64,000 bases of DNA from Flavihumibacter soli (GCF_010692725.1 NZ_JAAFZB010000091.1:124001-188000), one strand, 5' to 3'; positions 19,151 to 27,287 are shown, counted from the stretch's first letter. The notes: a model not told the origin generated them from the letters alone. Translations and numbers: made by a program.

Positions 19151-19633
19151 AATTCAAAATCAGGTAAATGAAATCCGTTCATCACAACTCATGCATTATG
19201 CCATTAGCCCCAAAGCGTCAGGGAATTACGTTCGACAGCGTTCCACCAGCAGGGGCATTCAGCCGCCCATTCCTCAGCGTTTGAGTGAGTCTTAAAATAT
19301 TAGGTTGTACTTGTAGAGTAGACGTAGTTCGTGCTATCGGTAGACAGCGCTTATTAAATAAAAGGAAAGCATTTTACCTTAAAGAGTAGCACACTCTAAT
19401 ATATTTAAAATATTAGAAACAATCCAGGGTAAACTGTGGTGCTTGAGTATACAATTTAATTTGTATGAAAGCAGTTTAATCACAGAATGCGTGAAAACGC
19501 TACACAATTTTTAATGGCAGTCGGGAAACCCGACGCGCGAACACAATAAACCCGGAAGCAGTCATCTAATGCAGGGCGGGAAATGTATGTCCACACTAAA
19601 AAAGGTGGGATGTACAGGGAAAGAAATGACCCA
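19151..19633. other. Long intergenic region with two palindromes, no gene recognised
   Basis: 483 bases upstream of the giant gene. I see an AT-rich palindrome (TCTAATAT / ATATTAGA, 19395-19417) and a tight hairpin (GTCGGG-AAA-CCCGAC, 19520-19534). No convincing coding frame, tRNA or clear TAnnTTTG promoter was found. It should hold the promoter of the giant gene on the minus strand. Confidence 0.4.
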
Positions 19634-19927
19634 TTATTCAACGGCCAGTTGAGGATTCACAATAAGCGAATCTTCATAGGCTTTACTAAGGTCTTTAACA
19701 GAATTCACCTCGAACTCATCTCCCCAGGGGTTCCAGGAAATAAACTTTAATCGTTTGTTTCCATCAACTTTGTTTTTGGATTCAGAGATCTCTTCGTAGA
19801 TACCGAAGTTGCCCAGATTATAGTAATTTATACGGGTATATTTACTATTTAATATGTGGGATTTAACCAGCTCGAAACCCATGGATTCAATCCAGTTCTT
19901 TATGGCGGCGATTTGTTTTCTGGGCAT
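19634..19927 (-). CDS. Hypothetical protein, 97 residues
   Basis: A soluble charged protein without signal peptide or membrane segment. It starts MPRKQIAAIKNWIESMGFEL and holds aromatic-rich strands (YTRINYYNLGNFGIYEE, RLKFISWNPWGDEFEV). The composition is protein-like and the N-terminal helix (KNWIESMGFE) is plausible, but I recognise no family. It stands alone, divergent from the element at 20167 and separated from the giant gene by 483 bases. Probably a real small gene; function unknown. Confidence 0.55.
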   Translation of the reverse strand: MPRKQIAAIKNWIESMGFELVKSHILNSKYTRINYYNLGNFGIYEEISESKNKVDGNKRLKFISWNPWGDEFEVNSVKDLSKAYEDSLIVNPQLAVE

Positions 19928-20166
19928 AACTAAGGTGATTTAGAACACATTAGACTAACGAAAAAACGAACCGCTGGTTTTTACAGATTTAAAAAAACTG
20001 AAAATTTTTTAAAAATTTCTTAATCATCCAGGTGGAAAATACTTGGAAAGCCAAAACCCATGTCAGTATATCACACATTATTCTCACTGATCGCCGATAG
20101 GAGGTTCGCTCATGCGCCTTAACGTTTTTGACCCGGTTTACTTAGGACTTGCTTAGACCAAGTTAA

Positions 20167-20214
20167 GGTTAGTCCACTAATTTAGCGGACTAACCACTAG
20201 CTGACCTAAACAAG
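20167..20214 (+). other. Hairpin element A with conserved CTGACCTAAAC tail
   Basis: GGTTAGTCC (20167-20175) and GGACTAACC (20187-20195) form a perfect 9-bp stem with an 11-base loop, followed by ACTAG and CTGACCTAAACAAG. A second copy at 43836-43883 keeps AGTCC/GGACT, AATT in the loop and the CTGACCTAAAC tail while changing both stem ends together. The sequence ends 8 bases before the ATG at 20223. Nature unknown. Confidence 0.5.
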
Positions 20215-20222
20215 AGCACTCC

Positions 20223-20564
20223 ATGATACTAACAGTTCGGTTAACAACTACTGCTTCGGTTCAGACCCTCATGGCCTTTGGGGAAGGGAACTTTTTGGAC
20301 CCAATTTTCGTAATAAAAATTAGGGCTCTCTACCGAAGCCTCCCTGCATTTATGGAAAACATTATTGAAACCCTGGTTATAAGTTACGGTACCGGCTCAT
20401 GGCACCATACAGGCAACTTTACCACGAACGAAAGTGGTTCGAAACAATTTCTAGTAAAATATCCTGATTCTCACGGTCCGCAGGAAGAGTATGATGTTCG
20501 CGTTAGCACTCATAATTACGGGGATACAACGGCCTATGAGATTTCACCTGGAATCCGACTGTAG
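20223..20564 (+). CDS. Possible small hypothetical protein
   Basis: An open frame of 113 codons from ATG 20223. An inner ATG at 20352 would give 70 residues (start MENIIETLVISYGTGSWHHT), which reads more like a protein: mixed charged and polar, with GSKQFLVKYPDSHGPQEEYD. The first 43 codons look unconvincing. No family is recognised, and no ribosome binding site is clear, which is common in this phylum. It directly follows hairpin element A. It may be a real small gene with the inner start, or chance. Confidence 0.3.
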   Translation: MILTVRLTTTASVQTLMAFGEGNFLDPIFVIKIRALYRSLPAFMENIIETLVISYGTGSWHHTGNFTTNESGSKQFLVKYPDSHGPQEEYDVRVSTHNYGDTTAYEISPGIRL

Positions 20565-20667
20565 CAGAGAAAATATTATTGCAAGCACCCCCTTAAACCG
20601 ACAGCACAGCTCATTGTTGAAAGATTTTGCAATTGGGTTGCTCTGAATTAGCTTAGCTAAACTGTAG

Positions 20668-20742
20668 TGGGAGTTACTGGGCTCGAACCAGCGACCCTTA
20701 CCTTGTCGAGGTAATGCTCTAAACCAACTGAGCTAAACTCCC
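20668..20742 (-). tRNA. tRNA-Val (anticodon GAC), with C at position 33
   Basis: A full cloverleaf reads on the minus strand: acceptor GGGAGTT/AACTCCC, D stem GCTC/GAGC, anticodon stem TTACC/GGTAA, T arm GCTGG-TTCGAGC-CCAGT, discriminator A, no encoded CCA, 75 bases. The seven-base loop is TCGACAA, so the anticodon is GAC (valine), and the base before it is C instead of the nearly universal U33. It lies 34 bases downstream of a second tRNA-Val, with a terminator-like hairpin between. Confidence 0.9.
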
Positions 20743-20749
20743 GGGATAC

Positions 20750-20775
20750 AAAAAAATCCCGACGAGTCGGGATTT
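20750..20775 (-). terminator. Rho-independent terminator between two tRNA-Val genes
   Basis: On the minus strand AAATCCCGAC and GTCGGGATTT pair and run into a T7 tract. It would end transcripts that start at the tRNA-Val(TAC) promoter, unless readthrough supplies the downstream tRNA. Confidence 0.75.
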
Positions 20776-20776
20776 G

Positions 20777-20851
20777 TGGGAGATACTGGGTTCGAACCAG
20801 TGACCCTCTGCTTGTAAGGCAGATGCTCTGAACCAGCTGAGCTAATCTCCC
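20777..20851 (-). tRNA. tRNA-Val (anticodon TAC)
   Basis: A clean cloverleaf on the minus strand: acceptor GGGAGAT/ATCTCCC, D stem GCTC/GAGC, anticodon stem TCTGC/GCAGA with loop CTTACAA (anticodon TAC, valine, normal T33), T loop TTCGAAC, discriminator A, no encoded CCA, 75 bases. A consensus Bacteroidota promoter lies just upstream. Confidence 0.95.
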
Positions 20852-20865
20852 TGCGTTTGGGACTG

Positions 20866-20896
20866 CAAATATATGCCTCGAAAACAATTTCGCAAA
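20866..20896 (-). promoter_or_regulatory. Consensus Bacteroidota promoter for the tRNA-Val genes
   Basis: On the minus strand TTTG (20893-20896), a 19-base spacer and TATATTTG (20866-20873) match the phylum's -33/-7 consensus exactly. The -7 box ends 14 bases before the tRNA 5' end, as expected for a short leader. Confidence 0.75.
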
Positions 20897-20911
20897 ATAA
20901 TTTTCATTTTT

Positions 20912-21637
20912 TTAGCTAAGTACCTCTTCCAGAACCAAATGTGATTTTATCTGGCCGAAGCTTTCGATGTGCAAACGGTAGTATTCAAGTATTTTAGCCA
21001 GAATGATGCGCCTGTCGGTGGTAGAAATATGCAATAAATGTAAGTTGTCAAAGTTGCTTTGCATAAGTTTTATCCAGATGTCGGTTAAAGGCTGGTCGAT
21101 AATTGATGTATGCGGCGGTATCTGCCGGGCGAAATTTCCATCCGTCAGATCGAAATATGAGGCGCCGGCCGCATGGGTCATATCCGGATAGAACCCGAGG
21201 AACCTGGTGAGACGCAAAAGAAAATATAAATGAAAATTCATCACGCCGCCTTCCATCCTGTCGAGGATTTCGATTGCGCGAAACAGGAATTCGAAAAGCA
21301 CATCGTCAGCCGTCTGCTGTCGGATGGCCTTATACAGTACCTCGTTCAGGAACATCACGAGTGAGCTCTTGACAATATCATAGGGAATGGCCATGAAAAC
21401 CGGCTGTTGTCTCACTTCAGCAACACGCTGGATATTGCCGCTCGGCTTATGGTAAACGACCATTTCCAGCAGGTGGAGCGGCTGGAGAATGTTCATGCTG
21501 ATTTTCGCTTTTGGTTTCTTAACTCCGTTGATGAGGTACGACTGAAGTCCGAACTTTTCGGTAAAAACCTGTACCACCACGCTGCTTTCAGAATAGCTGG
21601 TGGTTTTAAAGACGATGCCGAGCGTTTTATGAAGCAT
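20912..21637 (-). CDS. recO: DNA repair protein RecO
   Basis: 241 residues, the normal RecO length. The N-terminal OB fold is clear (LGIVFKTTSYSESSVVVQVFTEKFG), followed by NGVKKPKAK and the helical C-terminal domain (FLFRAIEILDR, FHLYFLLRLTRFLGFYPD). RecO works with RecF/RecR to load RecA on SSB-coated gaps and anneals single strands. The zinc-binding Cys cluster found in some RecO proteins is absent, as is usual in Bacteroidota. The start lies 3 bases after the stop of the upstream kinase gene, so the two form an operon. Confidence 0.93.
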   Translation of the reverse strand: MLHKTLGIVFKTTSYSESSVVVQVFTEKFGLQSYLINGVKKPKAKISMNILQPLHLLEMVVYHKPSGNIQRVAEVRQQPVFMAIPYDIVKSSLVMFLNEVLYKAIRQQTADDVLFEFLFRAIEILDRMEGGVMNFHLYFLLRLTRFLGFYPDMTHAAGASYFDLTDGNFARQIPPHTSIIDQPLTDIWIKLMQSNFDNLHLLHISTTDRRIILAKILEYYRLHIESFGQIKSHLVLEEVLS

Positions 21638-21640
21638 GTC

Positions 21641-21988
21641 CTAAAATAGTTTCGGCAAAAACACCATCATTCCGATCGCGATAGACAGCAAAGCAGTGAT
21701 CAGAACCGCCGCTGCCGATACATCCTTGACGACCCCGGCTTTCGGATGATATTCCGGCGAGACCAGGTCGACGAGTACTTCCAGTGCCGTGTTAAAAAGC
21801 TCTGCTGTTAAAACAAGGCCAATAGCGAGGAAGATCCAAAGCCAGTCGTGCTTACCTATGTTTAGCCAGTACCCGAGAGCTATTGCTGACAATGCGGAAA
21901 TGCTGTGCACCTTAAAATTAAGCTGGGTACGAAAGGCGTATTGCAGGCCTTTGAACGCATAGGTGAAACTGAAAAGAAATTTTTTCAT
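21641..21988 (-). CDS. DgkA-family diacylglycerol/undecaprenol kinase
   Basis: 115 residues, a small integral membrane kinase. The basic N terminus MKKFLFSFTYAFKGLQYAFRT is followed by helices carrying the diagnostic AELFNTALEVLVDL motif and HPKAGVVKDVSAAAVLI, matching the DgkA catalytic Glu and Asp region. In organisms without the E. coli lipid cycle these enzymes usually phosphorylate undecaprenol to feed peptidoglycan synthesis. A TACCTTTG -7 box lies upstream at 22031-22038, and recO follows with a 3-base gap. Confidence 0.9.
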   Translation of the reverse strand: MKKFLFSFTYAFKGLQYAFRTQLNFKVHSISALSAIALGYWLNIGKHDWLWIFLAIGLVLTAELFNTALEVLVDLVSPEYHPKAGVVKDVSAAAVLITALLSIAIGMMVFLPKLF

Positions 21989-22030
21989 TCAATAACATTT
22001 AGCCGCAGGAAATTGTGTCCCGGGCAGGAA

Positions 22031-22038
22031 CAAAGGTA
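22031..22038 (-). promoter_or_regulatory. Probable -7 box (TACCTTTG) for the dgkA-like/recO operon
   Basis: A perfect TAnnTTTG match on the minus strand, 42 bases upstream of the kinase ATG. No good TTTG is seen at the expected -33 distance. Confidence 0.4.
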
Positions 22039-22149
22039 ATAAAGAAGCGTATAGCTTTGCAGCTGCCAACAGGGGCTGAATACATCGGAGGTGACTTGAT
22101 TGAAGACAGTATCTTCAACTATCATCCGAATAATTTCGCGGGGTTTTTA

Positions 22150-22222
22150 CTTTAAAAGATAGCTCAGTTGGTTTACATCCCGACTTACATCGGGAGGGTC
22201 GCTTTTTCGAATCCACTAACCA
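22150..22222 (+). pseudogene. Decayed tRNA-Val fossil
   Basis: The plus strand keeps TAGCTCAGTTGGTTTA, an anticodon-arm match (TCCCGA-CTTACAT-CGGGA, anticodon TAC with T33), the GAGGGTC variable region and TTCGAATCCA. The GAG of the D stem 3' side is missing, and neither the T stem nor the acceptor arm pairs. It is therefore a remnant of a valine tRNA, not a working gene. Confidence 0.6.
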
Positions 22223-22283
22223 TTTGCCAGAGTCATTCAAAGAGTTTTGCAGAGCGCTTAGCCTTTTTACTAATTTAAATTCG

Positions 22284-22541
22284 CTAGGGTAAATCCGGTC
22301 TGCCATTATGCCGCTCTTCCTCCTCTTCCTTTTCGGCCCTCTCTTCCAACAGTGCGCTTCGGTCGATTTTACGAATCAGGCTGTAAATAATATACAAGAC
22401 CCCGGCTCCGAAGGCAAGATACCCGATGATCATCGCCCAGCCATATTTCATCAGTTCGGTATCTTTTAAATAGTAACCTAACAAGATCAGCGCGACCCCG
22501 GCTATCACGAGCAGAAACCCGCGTTTCATGTATTTATTCAT
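22284..22541 (-). CDS. Small two-helix membrane protein, unknown function
   Basis: 85 residues with two hydrophobic helices (GFLLVIAGVALILLGYYL and WAMIIGYLAFGAGVLYIIYSL), then a basic hinge (IRKID) and an acidic coiled tail rich in Glu (LEERAEKEEEEERH). Conserved short membrane proteins of this shape are common in Sphingobacteriia, but I recognise no named family. It is divergent from ileS, with about 230 bases between the starts, and the tRNA fossil lies behind it. Confidence 0.7.
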   Translation of the reverse strand: MNKYMKRGFLLVIAGVALILLGYYLKDTELMKYGWAMIIGYLAFGAGVLYIIYSLIRKIDRSALLEERAEKEEEEERHNGRPDLP

Positions 22542-22732
22542 AATAAGGATTTGATATTAACAAACGTAGTCATTAAAGTTTCCAGAGTGCCGGAGACCAT
22601 AGCGATTTGGATTGCTGAATGCCTGTAAGCCAAGATCATTCCACGAATATTTAAAACGCCTTTCTCATCGAGCTGCACGCAATAAAAACTGACTATTCAC
22701 ACAATATACTAAGATTTCAGGCTTTATTTTCA

Positions 22733-22740
22733 TAACTTTG
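22733..22740 (+). promoter_or_regulatory. Probable -7 box (TAACTTTG) for ileS
   Basis: A perfect TAnnTTTG match, 30 bases before the ileS ATG at 22771. The -33 region is weak (TTTC at 22715). Confidence 0.5.
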
Positions 22741-22770
22741 CAACCTTAATTTTTGAGAGATAAAGCCCTG

Positions 22771-25700
22771 ATGTACAAAGAATATAAGCAACTGAACTTA
22801 TCGCAAACCGGGAAAGAAATTCTTGAGTATTGGAAAGCTCATGGGATCTTTGAAAAAAGTATCGCTAACCGTCCTGCTTCCAAACCTTATACATTCTACG
22901 AAGGCCCGCCTTCGGCAAACGGCATGCCGGGCATACATCATGTGATGTCCCGTTCTATTAAAGATATTTTCTGCCGCTATAAAACCCTTAAAGGCTACCA
23001 GGTAAAGCGTAAAGGCGGCTGGGATACACATGGCCTCCCCATCGAGCTGGCAGTTGAGAAAAAACTGGGAATAACCAAAGATGATATCGGTAAGAAGATC
23101 TCTGTTGAAGACTACAACGCAGCCTGCCGGACAGAAGTCATGAAGTATACCGACATCTGGAATGACCTGACTGAAAAGATGGGCTACTGGGTCGACCTCG
23201 AGAAACCGTATATCACTTATCAAAATGAATATATCGAAACTCTTTGGTGGATACTGAAGGAGTTCTACAATAAAGGCCTGCTGTACAAAGGGTATACGGT
23301 TCAGCCGTATTCACCTGCCGCGGGAACTGGTTTGAGTTCGCATGAGCTCAATCAGCCGGGAACTTACCGTATGCTGAAGGACACTTCCATCGTGGCAGAG
23401 TTCAGGTTGAAAAAAGACCAGGTGCATCCCCTTATACCGGTATTATTCGAAGATGATGCTGAGGATACTGCGATCCTGGCCTGGACAACTACCCCCTGGA
23501 CCTTGCCTGCCAACTGTGCGTTAGCTGTCGGTGAAAAGATAGACTATGTAAAGATCAGGACTTTTAACCAGTATACTTATGCACCCGTAAGCGTGGTGCT
23601 GGCAAAAGAACTGGTTTCTAAATACTTCAAAAAAGAAGCAGAGAATGCTTCGTTCACAGATTACAAAGGCGGCGACAAGCTTATTCCATGGCAAATATCA
23701 GCAGAATTTAAGGGCCGCGATCTTCTGAACCTGCGTTATTACCAGCTGATGCCTTACGTGAGCAATGAGAACCTGGAAAAGAATGCGTTTCGCGTTATTC
23801 CTGCAGACTTTGTTACGACCGAGGACGGAACCGGAATCGTTCATACAGCTTCGGTTTTTGGAGCCGATGACTTCCGGGTTTGTCGTGAGAATAACGTGCC
23901 TTCCGTGATGGTTACTGACGAGAAAGGAAATGAATACCCGCTGGTTGACAGGCAGGGGAAATTCGTTGATGAAGTAACTGACTTTGCCGGCCGTTTTGTC
24001 AAGGAAGAATATTATAGTGATGAAGAGCGCAAGGACCCAGATTTTAAGCCAACAGATGTATTAATCGCGATCAAGCTTAAAGAGGATAATAAAGCTTTCG
24101 ATGTAAAGAAATATGAGCATAGTTACCCGCATTGCTGGAGAACTGATAAACCGGTGTTGTATTATCCGCTCGACAGCTGGTTCATTAAAACCACCGCGGT
24201 AAAGGAGCGGATGGTGGAATTAAATAAGACCATCAACTGGAAACCGGAATCGACAGGCACCGGACGCTTTGGCAACTGGCTTGAAAACCTGGTTGACTGG
24301 AATTTATCCCGTTCACGCTATTGGGGAACTCCCTTACCGATATGGCGGACTGAGGACGGGTCTGAAGAACTCTGTATCGGTTCGATAGGCGAACTGAGAT
24401 CAGGAATTCAACGATCAGTTGAAGCAGGATTTATGGAAGCCGGATTCGAGATCAATGATATGCACCGGCCTTACGTGGATGATGTGATCCTGGTATCACC
24501 ATCCGGAAAGAGAATGTTCCGCGAAGCCGATCTGATAGACGTTTGGTTTGATTCAGGCGCAATGCCTTATGCTCAATGGCATTTCCCGTTTGAAAATAAG
24601 GAAGAGTTTAAGAACGCCTACCCGGCAGATTTCATCGCCGAAGGCGTCGATCAGACCAGGGGCTGGTTCTTTACCCTTCACGCGATTGCAGTGATGCTTA
24701 GCGAAACAAGCGATGAGATCAGGGCGGTGAATGAGGAGATCGTTAACGGAGGTATCGCCTTCAAAAACGTTGTCTCCAATGGACTTGTACTGGACAAGAA
24801 CGGCAATAAAATGTCTAAGCGCCTTGGCAATGGCGTTGACCCGTTTGAAACAATTGATAAGTATAGTGCCGACGCAACCCGCTGGTACATGATAAGTAAT
24901 GCCTCACCCTGGGATAACCTGAAGTTCAATCTGGAAGGACTGGACGAAGTGCGGCGCAAGTTTTTCGGAACTCTCTATAACACATATGCGTTCTTCTCGC
25001 TATACGCGAATATTGACGGTTTCAGTTATAAGGAAGAGGATATTGCCCTTTCAGAACGTCCGGAGATCGATCGCTGGATCATCTCCCTTCTAAACTCGCT
25101 TACCCGCGAAGTTGACGGCTACTATGCCGACTTCGAACCAACGAAAGCGACCCGAGCAGTCCAGAACTTCGTCGACGAAAACCTGAGTAACTGGTATGTC
25201 CGTTTATGCCGCCGCCGCTTCTGGAAAGGCGAATATTCGACTGATAAAATTTCAGCGTATCAAACACTGTACACTTGTCTGACGACTATTGCTAAATTGA
25301 TGTCGCCGGTGGCGCCATTCTTCAGCGATCGCTTATTTCTTGATCTAAACTCCGTAACAGGCAAAGAGGACTTTGAATCAGTACACCTGGCAGATTTTCC
25401 TGCCTACCGTATTGATCTGGTTGACGAGGCGCTGGAAGAACGAATGACACTGGCCCAGGATATTTCATCCATGATCCTGTCTTTGAGGAAAAAGTCAGGC
25501 ATCAATGTCCGCCAGCCGCTTTCTAAGGCACTGTTGCCCGTATTAGATGATAAGTTTGGCATCAAAGTAGAGATGGTAAAGGATCTGATCTTATCAGAAA
25601 CGAATATCAAGGAAATCGAGTTCGTATCGGATACTGCCGGAATAATCAGCAAAAAGATCAAGCCTAACTTTAAGGCTCTTGGTGCAAAGGTTGGCAAGGA

Positions 25701-26175
25701 TATGAAGATGGTTACCGCTGCTATAAACGCCTTCAGCCAGGAAGATATCAATCGCCTGGAAGCGAACGGTTCAATTGAGATCATGGGCACCGCGTATTCC
25801 ATACAACTTGCCGATGTCGAAATACTTGCAGAAGATGTTCCGGGCTGGCAGGTGACGAGTATGGGAAGGCTAACAGTGGCCCTGGATGTAACTCTTACAG
25901 ATGAACTGTTACAGGAAGGAATCTCAAGGGAACTGGTAAACCGGATTCAGAATCTTCGTAAAGAAATGGATTTTGAGGTAACTGACAAGATCAAAGTCCG
26001 TATACAGAATCACCCTTATATCACACAGGCGGTAAGAAATAATTTATCATATATTTGCGCCGAAATACTTGCAGATTCCTTAATAGTTGATAATGAAGCT
26101 GCTGAAGGAAAGAAAATTGTCATAGATGACAAGGAAATAATGATTTTAATAACCAAAGCCAAAGATGGAGAATAA
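22771..26175 (+). CDS. ileS: Isoleucyl-tRNA synthetase
   Basis: 1134 residues from ATG 22771; an upstream in-frame TTG at 22753 is less likely because MYKEYKQLNLSQ matches the family N terminus. Class I synthetase: the HIGH-type motif is GIHH in PSANGMPGIHHV (about residue 58), a CP1 editing domain has TTPWTLPANCAL, and the second catalytic motif is KMSKRLGN. The C terminus holds the anticodon-binding domain (WIISLLNSL ... NWYVRLCRRRFW). It charges tRNA-Ile and hydrolyses Val-tRNA-Ile. The downstream TraR-like gene overlaps its end by 11 bases. Confidence 0.97.
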   Translation: MYKEYKQLNLSQTGKEILEYWKAHGIFEKSIANRPASKPYTFYEGPPSANGMPGIHHVMSRSIKDIFCRYKTLKGYQVKRKGGWDTHGLPIELAVEKKLGITKDDIGKKISVEDYNAACRTEVMKYTDIWNDLTEKMGYWVDLEKPYITYQNEYIETLWWILKEFYNKGLLYKGYTVQPYSPAAGTGLSSHELNQPGTYRMLKDTSIVAEFRLKKDQVHPLIPVLFEDDAEDTAILAWTTTPWTLPANCALAVGEKIDYVKIRTFNQYTYAPVSVVLAKELVSKYFKKEAENASFTDYKGGDKLIPWQISAEFKGRDLLNLRYYQLMPYVSNENLEKNAFRVIPADFVTTEDGTGIVHTASVFGADDFRVCRENNVPSVMVTDEKGNEYPLVDRQGKFVDEVTDFAGRFVKEEYYSDEERKDPDFKPTDVLIAIKLKEDNKAFDVKKYEHSYPHCWRTDKPVLYYPLDSWFIKTTAVKERMVELNKTINWKPESTGTGRFGNWLENLVDWNLSRSRYWGTPLPIWRTEDGSEELCIGSIGELRSGIQRSVEAGFMEAGFEINDMHRPYVDDVILVSPSGKRMFREADLIDVWFDSGAMPYAQWHFPFENKEEFKNAYPADFIAEGVDQTRGWFFTLHAIAVMLSETSDEIRAVNEEIVNGGIAFKNVVSNGLVLDKNGNKMSKRLGNGVDPFETIDKYSADATRWYMISNASPWDNLKFNLEGLDEVRRKFFGTLYNTYAFFSLYANIDGFSYKEEDIALSERPEIDRWIISLLNSLTREVDGYYADFEPTKATRAVQNFVDENLSNWYVRLCRRRFWKGEYSTDKISAYQTLYTCLTTIAKLMSPVAPFFSDRLFLDLNSVTGKEDFESVHLADFPAYRIDLVDEALEERMTLAQDISSMILSLRKKSGINVRQPLSKALLPVLDDKFGIKVEMVKDLILSETNIKEIEFVSDTAGIISKKIKPNFKALGAKVGKDMKMVTAAINAFSQEDINRLEANGSIEIMGTAYSIQLADVEILAEDVPGWQVTSMGRLTVALDVTLTDELLQEGISRELVNRIQNLRKEMDFEVTDKIKVRIQNHPYITQAVRNNLSYICAEILADSLIVDNEAAEGKKIVIDDKEIMILITKAKDGE

Positions 26176-26575
26176 TAAAGAAATGCTTGATAATAACCCC
26201 CGGGAGAAAACCAGATACGCTGATTCAGAGCTGACGGAATTCAAAGAGATCATCCTTGAAAAACTACGGGTGGCGAAAGAAGAACTGGGCTTATTAACCC
26301 AATCCTTAAGCAGCCCGAACACCAACGGAACAGACGATACTGCAGGTACATATAAAACATTAGAAGACGGATCAGCTACCTTAGAGAAGGAATCTATCAA
26401 TCAACTGGCTTCACGTCAGAAAAAATTCATTGAGAATCTTGAAAGCGCGCTGGTACGTATTGAAAATAAAACATATGGCGTTTGCCGTGAGACTGGTAAG
26501 CTGATACCTAAAGAACGCCTGCGTGCAGTACCGCATGCAACTCTAAGTATGGAAGCAAAATTGAAGCAGGGATAA
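26165..26575 (+). CDS. TraR/DksA-like zinc-finger family protein
   Basis: 136 residues: a charged coiled-coil N terminus (ELTEFKEIILEKLRVAKEEL), then LEKESINQLASRQKKFIENLESAL, and the DksA-like C-terminal YGVCRETGKLIPKERLRAVPHA. Only one of the four zinc Cys remains, which is usual for the Bacteroidota version. DksA-type proteins bind RNA polymerase through the secondary channel; for this branch that role is inference. It overlaps ileS by 11 bases and abuts lspA, forming a tight operon. Confidence 0.88.
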   Translation: MENNKEMLDNNPREKTRYADSELTEFKEIILEKLRVAKEELGLLTQSLSSPNTNGTDDTAGTYKTLEDGSATLEKESINQLASRQKKFIENLESALVRIENKTYGVCRETGKLIPKERLRAVPHATLSMEAKLKQG

Positions 26576-27226
26576 ATGAAGGGATATACCAAACCGTTTT
26601 TGACGGTTATTCTTATTTTAATTGCCGACCAGGTACTGAAATTCTGGGTGAAACTGAATATGTCGCTCGGCCAGGAGTTCAAACTCATTGGCGACCGGGT
26701 AATGATCCATTTTACCGAGAATAACGGAATGGCTTTCGGGATGGAATTTGGCGGCGAGGCCGGGAAGCTTGCGCTTACGCTTTTTAGAATTGCCGCGGTC
26801 TGCGCTATCGGTTACGGGGTGGTTTACATGGTGAAAAAGAAATATCACCGCGGACTTATCCTGAACGTTTCACTCATCTTCGCGGGAGCAATGGGTAACA
26901 TAATAGACTCTTCATTTTACGGGCTGATTTTCAGCGAAAGCAGTTTTTATGAACCTGCCGTTTTATTTCCACCCGATGGTGGTTATGCAGGGCTTTTCCA
27001 CGGAAAGGTTGTTGACATGTTTTATTTCCCGATCCTGCAGGGGATATATCCCACCTGGTTTCCTTTTTGGGGAGGTCAGGAATTTATCTTCTTTCGTCCT
27101 GTCTTCAATATAGCCGATTCAGCGATATCAATTGGGGTCATTTTGATCTTGATCTTCCAGAAGAAATACTTTAAGGAGGAGAAAAAAGAAGAGATCTATC
27201 CACACAGCGAAGTAATAGAAGAATAA
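26576..27226 (+). CDS. lspA: Lipoprotein signal peptidase (signal peptidase II)
   Basis: 216 residues with four membrane helices (LTVILILIADQVLKFWV, FRIAAVCAIGYGVVYMV, LILNVSLIFAGAMGNIID, ISIGVILILIF). The catalytic Asp pair is in VVDMFYFP and FNIADSAI, and ENNGMAFG is the conserved substrate-loop motif. It cleaves prolipoproteins before the lipidated Cys in the inner membrane. It is longer than the usual 160-170 residues because of an insert before VVDM, as commonly seen in this phylum. The ATG follows directly on the stop of the TraR-like gene; a strong terminator follows. Confidence 0.95.
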   Translation: MKGYTKPFLTVILILIADQVLKFWVKLNMSLGQEFKLIGDRVMIHFTENNGMAFGMEFGGEAGKLALTLFRIAAVCAIGYGVVYMVKKKYHRGLILNVSLIFAGAMGNIIDSSFYGLIFSESSFYEPAVLFPPDGGYAGLFHGKVVDMFYFPILQGIYPTWFPFWGGQEFIFFRPVFNIADSAISIGVILILIFQKKYFKEEKKEEIYPHSEVIEE

Positions 27227-27250
27227 TCAAAAAAGAAGTCTTATTAAATA

Positions 27251-27287
27251 AAAACACCCTGTCTTATCTAAGCAGGGTGTTTTTTTC
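27251..27287 (+). terminator. Terminator of the ileS-lspA operon
   Basis: AAAACACCCTG and CAGGGTGTTTT form an 11-bp stem followed by a T-run, 24 bases after the lspA stop. Confidence 0.9.

Noticed and set aside
20657-20887. A 76-codon minus-strand frame overlapping both tRNA-Val genes.
   Set aside because: It is a translation of the tRNA sequences themselves, a known source of false small proteins.
22115-22306. A 63-codon minus-strand frame across the tRNA fossil.
   Set aside because: Composition is not protein-like, it overlaps the end of the two-helix membrane protein gene and reads the antisense of the fossil.
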